NCBI GenBank assembly: GCA_035578175.1
Contig: JAQMRL010000006.1
Span: forward strand, 19,317,506-19,381,505
Direction: 5' to 3'
Source: Catonia carolina
Taxonomy: Eukaryota; Arthropoda; Insecta; Hemiptera; Achilidae
Length of the DNA: 64,000 nt
Positions 9,013 to 19,989 of the stretch are shown here, piece after piece. The notes under the pieces were generated by a model. The model worked only from the letters and a program-made list of their open reading frames with translations. It was not told the DNA's origin and searched no databases. The translations under genes and the position numbers were made by a program. Every line of letters starts with the position of its first letter. Within the stretch, counting starts at the first letter, position 1.

Positions 9013-9777
9013 CAAAATATCTCAAGAACGGAACATCGTACAAACTTGAAACTTAAAACTTAAGTTGCATACCACTACCGGACCCGACACGAATATTTTC
9101 ATCAAAATCGGTCAACCGGAAGTAGTAGTTTATTCGTATAATTTTTCACTTTTTTGCGATTTTCTCAAAAACTGGTCCTACGATTTTTTTAAAAATCGCC
9201 TGGTTTATTCAGTTTTTTATTCTCTACAAGATAGGGTAGGCGCCATTTTTGCTGACATTCTTGGTGAGGCTGTTTTCACGTAAAAACGTTGTTTTTTTAA
9301 GATTACGGCTTTAATATGCATTTTAGCGCAAAACTTTATATAACAAAAGTTGTAGAGAATTTAAAATTCTACAACTTTTATTTCAAACATTTTTTTGTAT
9401 AACGGTTAGTTTAGCAGTAATTAGCGATTTTCTGATTTTTTCTCACGAAAACGTGTGAAAAATCGATTTTTTTAAGATTTTGGCTTTAGTACGCATTTTA
9501 CGACACAAGTGTATATAATCAAATTTATAGGAAATTAAAAGATCTACAATTTTTATTTAAAGCATTTTTCTCTACAGAGCCTAGTTTAGCGTGAAAGTGA
9601 TTTTCCGTATTTTTAAGCCAAACTGAGTTCGATTTTAATTTTGCGTCTTTCACTCATGATTAAAATAAGGTTATGTTTTTGAGGTTAGTTTTTTTTATTA
9701 CTAATGTTAGGTTATATTGTTAATTATTTGCATTGGCAAGAGAAAGTTGTGTGAGTGTTTCACACCAGATTTTTTTA
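8838..9777 (+). repeat. Family A repeat, full-length copy
   Basis: It starts at CTTTCTCTTGCC and ends with GGCAAGAGAAAG, the GTGTGA/TCACAC hairpin and CAGATTTTTTT. It contains a (GT)n tract at about 8970-9008. Its T-rich end lies 66 bp before the splice acceptor of the next unc-5 exon. A frame running to about 9283 is partly open and is shared with copies at 10308, 43745 and 46122. Confidence 0.8.
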
Positions 9778-9842
9778 TGTTATTAGATTGTAAATTACTT
9801 AGTAATTTATGTTTAAAAATGGTGAATTTGTATATTTTTCAG

Positions 9843-9940
9843 ACACCTGGTAGTCCGGTAGTAACGAAACCATGCAGGACAGTAACAAGTAGCAGTGGGT
9901 GTGGTTCCAGTGTCACGACCTGTGATCAGGCACCTTTTAG
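9843..9940 (+). CDS. unc-5: Netrin receptor UNC-5, linker exon between UPA and death domain
   Basis: A 98-bp exon between TTTTCAG and AG/GTTAGT, beginning in phase 0 and leaving two bases (AG) to complete an Arg codon with the next exon. It encodes TPGSPVVTKPC, a Ser/Thr/Cys-rich linker and CDQAPFR. The final APFR leads into the death domain, as in vertebrate UNC5 proteins (YAFKIP). The exon is sandwiched between two family A repeats in the same orientation. Confidence 0.92.
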
Positions 9941-10088
9941 GTTAGTTTTTCGTTATGAATTTCATACTTATCTTTATGTCATAATAATACTAAATTCTAA
10001 TGAATTTAGAGAAAAGTTTACTAATTAATAAATTATTATTAATTAGCAGTAACTTTTAGCACTTTTAGTACGTTTAGCGGTAACTTTT

Positions 10089-11047
10089 TACTTTCTCTTG
10101 CCTGTATTAATATATAGGAAGGAAAGTATTGTTTTCATGTCGATATTTAGAAATCGAGTTTTCACCGGATCTACACGTTTTCAGACCCCATGAACCCAAA
10201 AAACATGTTTTTAGCGATTGGTCTGTGCGTGTGTGTGTGTACGTGCGTGCGTGCGTGCGTGTGTGAACAGAATATCTCAAGAACGGAACATCTTACGAAC
10301 TTGAAACTTGAAACTTAAGTTACATACCACTACCGGACCCAACACGAACATTTTCATCAAAATCGGTCAACCGGAAGTAGTAGTTTATTCGTATAATTTT
10401 TCACTTTTTTGCGATTTTCTTAAAAACTGGTTCTACAATTTTTTTTTTAAATCGCCTCATTTACTCAATTTTTTATTCTCTACAAGATAGGGTAGGCGCC
10501 GTGTTTGCTGAAATTCTTGGTGAGGGTGTTTTTACGCAAAAAAAAGTGTTTTTTTAAGATTACGGCTTTAATATGTATTATAGCGCAAAAATTTATATAA
10601 TAAAAAATGTAGAGAATTTAAAATTCTACAACCTTTATTTCAAACATTTTTTTGTATCACACTTAGTTTAGCGGTAATTAGCAATTTTCTGTTTTTTTCT
10701 CACGAAAACATGTGAAAAATCGATTTTTTTAAGATTTAGGCTTTAGTACGCATTTTACGACAAAAGTGTAAATAATAATATTTATAGGAAATTAAAATAT
10801 CTACAACTTTTATTAAGAGAATTTTTCTCTACAGAGCTTAGTTTAGCGTGAAAGTGGGATTTTCCGTTTTTTTTAAGCCAAACAGTACAATTTTCATTTT
10901 GCGTCATTCACTCATGATTAAAATGAGGTTATGTTTTTGAGGTTAGTGTTTTGTTTATTTGTAATATTTTATTAATAATGTTAGGTTTATTATTAATTAT
11001 TTGCATTGGCAAGAGAAAGTTGTGTGTGTTTCACACCAGATGTTTTT
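10089..11047 (+). repeat. Family A repeat, full-length copy
   Basis: Same orientation and structure as the copy at 8838-9777, about 950 bp, with a GT/GC-rich microsatellite at about 10225-10263. Divergence from the neighbouring copy is visible by eye throughout, so the pair is not a recent tandem duplication. Confidence 0.8.
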
Positions 11048-11210
11048 GATTGGAAAAAGGGAGAAATTTTATTTTTGCATTAAAAGAAAAACTTATTAAG
11101 CCTTATCCAAAAAACTGTATTTGACTTTCCGTTGTGAGCTTCAATGTCACCATTATTAACAGCTCCATCTTGCCCCTTGTCTGCCAGCATTGTCGCATGT
11201 GCAGATAAAT

Positions 11211-12266
11211 AAAAATCTGGTGTGAAACACACACACAACTTTCTCTTGCCAATGCAAATAATTAACGATAAACCTAACATTAGTAATAAAACATTAGAAA
11301 TAAGCAAAAAACTAACCTCAATAAATATAACGTAATTTTAATCATGAGTAAAAGACGCAAAATGAAAATCAACCTCAGTTTGGCTCAAAAATACAGAAAA
11401 TCACTCTTTCACGCTAAACTAGGCTCTGTAGAGAAATATGCTTTAAATAAAATTTGTAGATCTTTTAATTTCCTATTAATTTGATTACATACACTTTTGT
11501 CGTAAAATGCATACTAAGGCCGAAATCTTTAAAAAATCGATTTTTTACACGTTTTCGTGAGAAAAAACAAAAAAAAATTGCTAATTACCGCTAAACTAAG
11601 CGTTATACAAAAAAGTGTTTAAAATAAAAGTTGCAGATTTTTAAATTGTCTACAACTTTTATTATGTACACTTGCACTAAAATGCATATTAAAGCCGCAA
11701 TCTTAAAAAACAAATTTTTTACGTGAAAACGGCGTTACCAAGAATTTCAGCAAACATTACACCTACCCTATCTTGTAGAGCATAAAAAATTTAATAAACC
11801 GGGCGATTTTAGAAAAAATCATGGAACCAGTTTTTGAGGAAATTGTAAGAAAGTGAAAAATTACACGATTAAACTACTACTTCCGGTTGATAGATTTTGA
11901 TGAAAATGTTCGTATCGGATCCGGTAGCGGTATGTAACATAAGTTTCAAGTTTCAAGTTTGTATGATGTTCCCTTCTTGAGATATTCTGTTCACACAGAC
12001 CAATCGCTAAAAACATGAGCAATTTTGATGAAAATGCTCATGTTGGGTTCTCTAGTAGCACCTAACTTAAGTTATAAGTTTCAGCCTCATACCATGTTCC
12101 GTTCTTGAGATATTCTGTTCACACAGAGCAATTACTAAAAACATGTTTTTTTTTTGGATTGAGCGGGTCTGAAAACGTGTTCAATCCAGTGAAAACTCTA
12201 TTTCAAACAATCGACATGAAAACAATTTTTTCCTTTGTATGTATTCATATAGGCAAGAGAAAGTAA
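11211..12266 (-). repeat. Family A repeat, inverted copy
   Basis: Lies tail to tail with the copy at 10089-11047. The 160 bp between them contains a minus-strand open stretch (about 11205-11095, AHATMLADKGQDG...) that I cannot assign. Part of the element (about 11990-12150) is internally duplicated, so this copy is longer than the others. Confidence 0.75.
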
Positions 12267-12777
12267 TGAACAAAATAAACTAGTTAACGAACTGAAAATA
12301 AAAACTTAACCATTGTCCTTCAGTGTTGTATCTAATTCCATTGCACTTCAAGCTCACAAAGATATGTGAATTTTTAATTTCTCTAGTAAATTATACATTA
12401 GTTAACTATCATTTGTTTAACGATCGTGTTGTCTAAGAAAACTTGTATTGTATGACATTAATTTTATACAACCACTTTGTTCGGTTGTTGATCACATAAT
12501 TTAACTTATTGTCTTGTACTTACATCATGAAAACTATAGAAAATTACAATGTTATTTTCCACATTCGACTGTTACGCAATTACTGCTAATGCAGTGGATG
12601 GATGAGAAGGGTGAAACATGAAAATTAGTGATTTAAAAATGCCAGACCTGACCAGGAGTTGAATCTGTTTGTTAGCATTGTGTTATAAGGTATTAAGTGT
12701 AATAACTCCAAGCTGTCACTGATATGGAAATTTAAAATATTCAGAGAAATATAACAACTCTGTATGCAATAAAGTAA

Positions 12778-13185
12778 TGTGTTGTTGTTGTTTAGGTCAT
12801 CAGCCGAAAGGCTGGTTTGAACCTCTAGAGGTTTTACTAAGTAAAATAAGGAGTGAGGTGGTTTACCAATGCCTTCCTCACTGAGTGAAAAATTACGCTT
12901 ATCAGCATGCCAGGCCCTCTGAAAAGCACAGATTTTCCACTCTGCAAATGACACCTTCACTTCATTCACCACAGGGTCTGGCTGTATAATTAAATTCATT
13001 ACTTTCAGAGGAGATAACTCTGATTAGTGTCTTTTGCACCTCTACCTCTTTTGTTCTTAAATGATACAGTCATTTAATTGGCTGACCATGTGATAAGAAA
13101 CAGAACTATTTATTTTAGCCCTGCAACGGACAGATTGAGTGTAAATAAAGTGACACTCCACCTGTCCATTAAGGGCAGAAAAAGT
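12778..13185. repeat. Family B repeat
   Basis: A full copy of the 400-bp family. On the minus strand a frame covering the repeat is open from 12999 to 12625, with a product very similar to that of the copy at 669-1085 (NEVKVSF, HADKR, LSEEGIGKPPHS). It lies 46 bp upstream of the next unc-5 exon. Confidence 0.8.
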
Positions 13186-13231
13186 AATGTATCAATGTAA
13201 TGAGATTTACGTTATTTTCATATTGTTTCAG

Positions 13232-13333
13232 GTTTAGCAGATCTTTACGAAAACAACTGTGCCAATGTTTAGATCCTCCTAATTCAAGAAGTAATGACTG
13301 GAGAATGCTTGCACAAAGACTTAATGTTGACAG
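13232..13333 (+). CDS. unc-5: Netrin receptor UNC-5, death domain exon 1
   Basis: A 102-bp exon from a TTTCAG acceptor to an AG/GTAAAT donor. It completes the Arg codon of the previous exon and encodes RKQLCQCLDPPNSRSNDWRM followed by LAQRLNVDR. The LD-PNSR-NDWRMLAQ-L signature is the conserved first half of the UNC5 death domain, the module linking the unliganded receptor to apoptotic signalling and to partner adaptors. Confidence 0.96.
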
Positions 13334-13394
13334 GTAAATTTTTTTTAAATCAATTTATAATTTATACATAAGGGCAAATACAAATGATTTTTTG

Positions 13395-13545
13395 TCCCTG
13401 ATGTGTGTTTGTTACAATCTGCTCAATTTAGAACAATAAGTAACCCCCATGACCCAATGAGATGAGGATGAGGTGTATTCTTGTACAGATCCAGGCCGAC
13501 CATTCCTGAGAGAGATATGGTTAATTGAACTCCAACCATAAAAGT
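13395..13545 (-). repeat. SINE fragment related to that at 14871-15185
   Basis: The reverse complement matches the body of the SINE at 14871-15185 (blocks containing ACCCAATGAGATGAGG and GACCATTCCTGAGAGA in this orientation). The tRNA-like head is missing. Confidence 0.7.
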
Positions 13546-13879
13546 ACATCATTCTCAGAATTATTTTACTGTGGTCTTCTCTCTTCTTTTTTTTTAATAT
13601 GTTGTCTTTAATTGCTCTTCAAAAGCTCCCTTAAGGATGTGTTCAGCCCAATATGTTTTATTAATCTTTGTGGTTAGAGAAAGTCTGAATGTTTGAGGCA
13701 AGGATACTTTACATTGTTACTTTTTTATCATTAGTCTAGAATGCTTCTAATTTATTTTCTTTTAAGCAAGACAAAGACATCAAGGTAGAGGAATAGCTTA
13801 GAGGTGAAATTTGTACTAAAAGGTCAGGGAAGATGTAAAAGCAGGGTATCACCTTCCCACATGTATGCTTGTATGCTTT

Positions 13880-14790
13880 TGTCCAACATACAAGGTCTCC
13901 CCCAAAAGTTTCAGTATTTTTAATAAAATTATTGATTGAAAATAAAATTACTATCTCTTTATAACTTTTCAAAGTACTCTTCTTTAAACTCTATGCACAT
14001 TTTCCAACACTTCACCTACTCGTCGTAGGCCTCAACAGGGACCTCTTGTAGTCAAGACCATTGAAGCTTATTTTTACTACTCTCCCGTATCCCGTGTTGA
14101 TGTCCTTTTAGAGTTCTTTTTGTCTTGGGGAACTTAGAGAAGTCAGCTGAAATAACAAAAGAATTTCAGGCTCAGTTTCATAGTATTCAACAGCAGTTAG
14201 TTTCTGGCACTTCAACAGGCACTGTCCTTCATGTCATTGGTGAGAACTTTTGACACCATCCTGGCACAGACCTTCCTCATGTCAAAATCCTCGGTTAAAA
14301 TGCGGTGAACAACTGATTTGGGTTTCCCCGTTCCTTCGATTAACATCCAGACACTCATTCATCGATTAATGTCCAAAATGTGTCGTACTTTTTAGATTAT
14401 ATCATCAGTTTTTGTTGTTGACAGGCGCTTCAAGCTCTCATCAACTCCCAACCTTTCCAGAAATCTTGTGCCACTCAAAAGTTTGGTTCTGTGACATTGC
14501 GTCCTCCCCAATGGCTTGGCTAAGCATTTTTAGTGAATCCACACCATTTTTACCCAGTTCAATGATGAAAAATTTAATCACGTAATGCTTCTCCAAATTT
14601 TGCATTGTCATTTTTTTGACAAGGGTATGGTGAAACAGTTAAAAGCAATGAGAGAATGCAGACTTTTCGTGAATCAACTGAAACAGCTGTTGCAGGGTGA
14701 ATCCTCACAAAAGTGACATGACACTTTAAAAACAATACTGCTACTTTGATAACTGCTCGTTGCATTAAAATATTATACAGTTGTTGTTTT
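13880..14790 (-). mobile_element. Degenerate mariner-like element
   Basis: The minus strand encodes scattered fragments of a mariner transposase N-terminal half in broken frames (AKFGEALRD, then FFIIELGKNG, LSQAIGEDAMSQNQTFEWHK). The last of these resembles the second helix-turn-helix of mariner proteins (GEDAMS-S-V-EW). Many stops interrupt it. I could not define terminal repeats, so the borders are approximate. Confidence 0.6.
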
Positions 14791-14870
14791 CATTAACTCA
14801 GAAAAAGTTAAAAATTTAGCAAATGAGAAAAAATGAAAAATTGAATAAACATGTTATTTTCAAATGAACC

Positions 14871-15185
14871 CACCGGGTTGGTCTAGAGGTAAAGTCGTCG
14901 CCAAAATCAGCTACTTAACACCTGATTTTCGGAGATGAAGGTTCCTGGTTCAAATCCTAGTAAAGGTAGTTACTTTTATACGGAATTGGATACTAGACAG
15001 TGGTTACCGGTGTACTTTGATGGTTGGGGTTTAATTAACCATACTCTCTCAGGAATGGTCGACCTGGGTCTGTACAAGACAAAAACCTCATTTACACGTC
15101 ATACACATCATCCTCATCTCATTGGGTCATGGGGTTGCTTATTGTTCTAAATTGAACAGATTGCAACGTACACAAATTAGGAAAA
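14871..15185 (+). repeat. tRNA-derived SINE
   Basis: The head has a plausible A box (TTGGTCTAGAGGTAAAG) and B box (GGTTCAAATCC) about 55 bp apart, as in tRNA-derived SINEs. It continues in a body of about 230 bp to an A-rich end near 15185. A partial copy in the opposite sense lies at 13395-13545. The head is not a functional tRNA: no cloverleaf can be folded by eye. Confidence 0.7.
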
Positions 15186-15406
15186 GGAAAAAAATTCAAA
15201 TGTTAATGGAATATCCGTAGATAGGATACAAAAGAGAAAATGGTGGTGGTAAAAACTAGAAACAGCTCTGATTTTTGTAAATTTACTTTATTTTCAAGAG
15301 TTAACAAACCAGTTTTTTAATGAATGCTATTAGAAAGTTATTTTTTGACTAGTTTCGTGATATGATAATATTATGTAACATGGAAAATGTTATTTATTTA
15401 TTTCAG

Positions 15407-15578
15407 GTATATAAACTATTTTGCAACGAAAGCAAGTCCTACGGAACACATCCTTGATTTGTGGGAAGCGAGACATCGGGAACCGACTGCAGTTACAGAT
15501 TTGTTAAATGTTTTAAGAATTATGGGACGCAATGATGCTGCAAGTTTAATGGAAAAAGAACTTGGCCCTTGGCTATGA
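15407..15578 (+). CDS. unc-5: Netrin receptor UNC-5, terminal exon (end of death domain)
   Basis: The exon follows a TTATTTATTTATTTCAG acceptor and ends at a TGA (15576-15578). It completes the codon split at 13333. The product [20 protein letters not shown] matches the conserved second half of the UNC5 death domain ([21 protein letters not shown] in vertebrates). It then runs through a helix (VTDLLNVLRIMGRNDAASLM) to a short C-terminus. No lesion is seen in any of the five exons, so the gene is presumably functional. Confidence 0.97.
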
Positions 15579-16260
15579 ATTGTTAATACAAAAAAATGTA
15601 TCTGAAACTAAATGTATTGTTAAGGTATGCCTTTTGCTATCGATTGAAAAAGTCTGGCAAAGTCGCTTTCTGTAAAAGTGGTTTGCATAACAAACATAAC
15701 AATATTTTGGTGTATCTATTTCCAGTTGTACGGGAACAATGTCTTTGTAAGGGTAATAACATTTATGTTGTACGTTGTTTTATTTTAATTTTCAATACTT
15801 TCAGTAGTTGAAACTTTATCATATCTGGCAAAATAATATTGCAATTTATCCACGTCCTGTATTTTCTATTACAGACCTAAGTTTTTTAATCAAAGAAAAA
15901 CACAAATTAATAATTTTTTTTTTAAATAATCAAATAGTTTAATAACATTATACATAGATTTTTGTAGAATTTACTAATCTGTTATTTATTTTACACTGCC
16001 ATACATATTTTTTATTTACTTATACAAGAATGCGGGTGTTATATACTTTTTAAATGTGTCATTTATGTTTTTCTTAATTTTTATATTTAAGTGTTTTAAC
16101 TTAAATGTTTTGGGTGTTTGTGTAATCTGCACATAGATCTTGTAGTTTTTTATTTGGATTAGCTACTGTTTTGTCTTGCATGTCGTGGCATACAGATAAA
16201 AGCTCTTAATAAAATATGGCTTCTTTGGGATTTGATAATCAAACAGGTAATAAAATGAAC
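15579..16260 (+). other. Probable UNC-5 3' untranslated region
   Basis: AT-rich sequence after the stop codon, with no repeat that I recognise. It contains T-rich tracts and ends near an AATAAA at 16208-16213, followed about 20-40 bp later by TTTGATAATC and a second AATAAA near 16250. The exact cleavage site is not determined. Confidence 0.5.
16208..16213 (+). terminator. Candidate poly(A) signal of unc-5
   Basis: Canonical AATAAA about 630 bp after the unc-5 stop codon. Other A/T-rich hexamers occur in this AT-rich DNA, so the assignment is tentative. Confidence 0.4.
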
Positions 16261-16700
16261 TTGTTTATTTTTTAATTGTAAAAGAATTTTTATTATACTG
16301 GAATTGTTTAAATAAATTATTGACTTGATAAATTAAGGTTCGTAAAGAATTTTTTAGTACCTAATAGTATAAGATGAGAAGAGCTGAAAAAAATTTTTTA
16401 AATGAAATTTCGTGAGTTTGTGTTAAAAAACAAACTTATTTTCAAAATGTACAATACACTAAACATAGTATACAATGGCTGTTGTATTACCAGCTTAACA
16501 TATTCAATTAAAATTTTTTAAAAATTGACTAAGGCTGCAATTTCTTAGCCAGTTTATTACCTTACCTTTTAAGAGCATATTTTATTACCTGCTTTAAAAT
16601 AGACTCAACAATTTCATATAGTATGTGGCTCCACATGTCGCTTTGTAATTCTGAGTGGGCAGCTTTGGTCTTACTGCTTGATGATTGAACCAGTTATACA

Positions 16701-17316
16701 GGGTGATTCATTTAAAATTAGCCCGCTGCATTTAACAGCGGCCTTCAGCACTCAATTGGATTCAAATAGTAGGCTAAATGAATAAATAGAATTACTTAAT
16801 ACATAATTTTACATATTTATTTAAAATTTATATACAAATTTCAACTTCACCTTTACAGTAGATGCTGAAAGTGGCATCCTTGAACGCTTACACATTTTTG
16901 TGCTCGTTCAATGTTATTAATGCACACATGACACAATACAGCAACGTCTATAGCTTGAATGGCTGCCACAATGTTATTCTTTAGCTCATGTATACTGCGG
17001 AGGTTTGTTTGGTAAACAGTTCCTTTTAAATAACCCCATAGAAAAACATCACACATACTCAAATCGGGTGAACGAGGAGGCCACAAATTTTTACTAACAA
17101 CTCGCATGGGAAAAGCCTGATTGATATGAGATAGGGACTGGCGAGACGTGTGATATGTTGCATCATCTTGCTGGAAAAAATTATACTCTATAATAATATA
17201 ATTAAATAATAATATAAATTGTACTATAAAGGCCAGTCGATCACATCGTGATCAGTGCTGCCAATACAGCATATGAAAATTACTCAAGCGGCGAGCTACT
17301 TTTAAATGAATCACCC
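16701..17316 (-). mobile_element. Deleted Tc1/mariner-type element with GGGTGATTCA ends
   Basis: Terminal inverted repeats start GGGTGATTCATTTAAAA at 16701 and mirror it at 17299-17316. The minus strand (17107-16853) encodes the C-terminal third of a transposase: NLWPPRSPDLSMCDVFLWGY with the third catalytic Asp, then a LKGTVYQ helix and QGCHFQHLL. The 5' two thirds are gone. The family ends resemble those at 45107-46044, and the protein resembles that at 40078-40392. Confidence 0.8.
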
Positions 17317-17320
17317 AGTA

Positions 17321-17521
17321 TCATTCATGCAGTATTTTAGACCACAGCTCACCCGCAGGTAGGATTTTTACTTCTTTATAGCTACTATTAAATTTTTTGC
17401 CCTGTTGCCATGTATTATTGAATCTTGAAATTTTTGTTCGCATTTCTTTTCCGTTATCATAAAGTGATGTCCACTTGGACTGGGAAGTAAGCCGTGACAT
17501 TTTGAAATAAAATTTCCACAC
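17321..17521 (-). other. Unassigned open frame between two mariner elements
   Basis: A 66-codon minus-strand frame rich in Lys, Ser and Trp in the 214 bp between the element at 16701 and the mariner at 17531. I do not recognise the product. It could be the remnant of a host exon or an older element, or chance. Confidence 0.25.
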
Positions 17522-17530
17522 ACTAGCATA

Positions 17531-18839
17531 CGAGGTTTGTTCAAAAAATAACGGGAATTTTCGTTTTTTGAAAAAAATATTTATTTATTAATCTATATTA
17601 ATATTGTCGCCTTCAAAGTAGTCCCCTTCGCATGCAATACACTTGTGCCAACGCTTTTTCCAATCCTCGAAACACTTCTGAAACTCGATCTTTGTGATAG
17701 CTTTTAGCTCTTTCACCGATTCGCTTTTAATGTCATCTATGCTTGTAAAACGGCCTTTTAATGTTCTCTTTATTTTTGGAAATAGAAAAAAGTCACATGG
17801 AGCCATGTCTGGCGAATATGGAGGCTGGGGCATCGTTACAGTTTTGTTTTTGGCCAAAAATTCACGAACAAGCAATGAAGTGTGAGCAGGTGCATTATCG
17901 TGGTGCAAAAGCCATGAATTGTTTTGCCACAAATCCGGGCGTTTTTTTCAGATTGCTTCACGCAAACGGCGTTGAACTTGTAGGTAGTACTCCTTATTGA
18001 TTGTTTGACCTTGTGGCAAGAATTCATGATGCACTATGCCATTAAAATCGAAGAACACAGTGAGCATAACCTTCACATTCGACCGCACTTGTCGAACGTT
18101 TTTCGGTCTTGGCGATCCAGAATGCCTCCACTGGGACGATTGAGCCTTAGTTTCGACATCGTATCCGTAAACCCATGTTTCGTCACCTGTTATAACATGT
18201 TTGAGTAGATCCACATCGTTGTCGACTTCATTTAGTGACTCCTGAGCAACTTCCATTCGCCGCTGTTTTTGTTCGAAATTCAACAATTTTGGAACAAATT
18301 TTGCTGCCACACGTTTCATACCCAAAACATCCGAAAAAATTTTATGGCATGAACCAATCGATATGCCAACATCATCACTGACTTCTCTGATTGTGATTCG
18401 GCGATCGTTCATAACCATTTCTTTCACTTTTTTCACGTTTTCATCGGTTGTTGATGTGCTTGGACGTCCGGGTCGTTCGTCATCTTCAACGTTTTCGCGG
18501 CCATCTTGGAAACGCTTATACCACTCGTAAATCCTTGTTTTACTCATAGCAGACTCACCATATGCCTTTGTTAACATTTCACACACTTTATTTCATTTTT
18601 CACGCAAAATTTAATACAAATTCTTTGATGCATTTTTTTTAACAAACAAAAATAGCCGTGCTCGAAAAACACGTCTAACCTTAGCGGCTTCCACTTAAGA
18701 ACTAAGCAATGAATATTGTTGAAAATTTTATTGTACGTCAGGGGCATGTGTACCAACATAATAAAAAAAAAATTTTTACAATCGGACTATCCAAACCCGC
18801 GAAATTTAAAAATTCCCGTTACTTTTTGAACACACCTCG
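17531..18839 (-). mobile_element. Mariner transposon, nearly complete, two lesions
   Basis: A 1,309-bp element flanked by TA (17529-17530 and 18840-18841). Terminal inverted repeats of about 30 bp start CGAGGTTTGTTCAAAAA and CGAGGTGTGTTCAAAAA. The transposase reads on the minus strand from about 18629 to 17588. It contains the mariner helix-turn-helix (SKTRIYEWYKRF), catalytic TGDETWVYGYD, HHDNAPAH and YSPDMAPCDFFLFPK. The lesions are a one-base frame slip near 18590 in the N-terminal region and one in-frame TGA at 17948-17950 where CGA would be expected, a typical CpG decay. Otherwise the frame is intact, so inactivation is fairly recent. Confidence 0.93.
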
Positions 18840-18841
18840 TA

Positions 18842-19985
18842 TGTTAAAAATTGCAGTTCAGCTGCTCTAATCAATGAGGCTGATGTGGGTAAAGCAACAG
18901 AGATGCAGTGAATATTACGGTTTCATTATTAGCAGTTAATTTACTGATTTTATCAGGCTGGAATTTTATTTTAAAAAGCAGTAAACAGCTGTCTCTTGAA
19001 GCTGTTAAAAAACTCCCTGTGGAGCCGTATATCCTTAAAATTTGATCTAGGTGTGCTTGAATAAAAAAAGATTTTTAAGTAAAGTGAGTTCAAAAACATA
19101 TTTAAATGATTCTCTATTTTAAAGAGGAAATTTCAAATTGTATTTTGGGCTTGGAAATGAAAACTTGATTATATTTTTAATACTTTTTCTGAAATAGTTT
19201 TTTTCACGGTTTACAGAAATAAAAAAATACTGGTTGATAAAGTTCGTTGTGATTGAGAATTTTAGAAATTATTGATGTTTTTTAACTCTACTTCATCATT
19301 TAGCATTTAGTTGATATTGCTGAAAATTTTCTACTGAGCTAAAAATGTTTGTCAAGAATAGAAGAAATATTAATTTCAAAATACATGAAGTTTGTTTCGG
19401 GATAAATATTCACTTATTTTAAAATGATTTTGTATAATATGATAATGTGGTTTCAAGGCTATAAAAATTGAATTAGAAGGTTAAAATAAAAACCTTTTTT
19501 TATTTTAAAAGGTGTATTATTAAGTATATTATACAATTTTGTATGTGAGAAAATTAATTTTTTTTATGAATGTGATCAAAATCTGTAAGATCATTATTAT
19601 TATAGTCTTATGATTCAAAATTAGTTTTTGAAGTCGTACTTTTTGTGAAGCTCATAAATTTTCTGTTTATTCAGATATTAGATAATGAATTAAAAAGCAG
19701 GGTTTTTATATAAAAATAGAGACTGTGGTGAAGTAAATAATGGTCAGTTAATTTTTCAAATAGAAATAATTGTGTAGAATTTTGATTGTAGAAAATAAAT
19801 TTTGTTTTAGTATTACTGATATTATTATTGTTTCAATTTTAAATATTAATCATGGATGAAAGAGTAACTTAATATCAACAAAAAATTAAATGTATAACTT
19901 ACTATTAGATAAAAATTTGTATTGTCAGGACCCACTGGTTTTTACTCATAAATAAACTTCGAAGTAAGCAGTGTATTACTTTCTG
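18842..19985. other. AT-rich intergenic sequence
   Basis: About 1.1 kb of AT-rich DNA after the mariner. I see no exon, repeat family or RNA gene here. Confidence 0.5.
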
Positions 19986-19989
19986 TGAA

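Noticed and set aside
8838..12266. Family A as a Helitron
   Set aside because: There is a terminal hairpin, but the 3' end is CAGATTTTT rather than CTRR, and the ends also carry inverted CTTTCTCTTGCC motifs.
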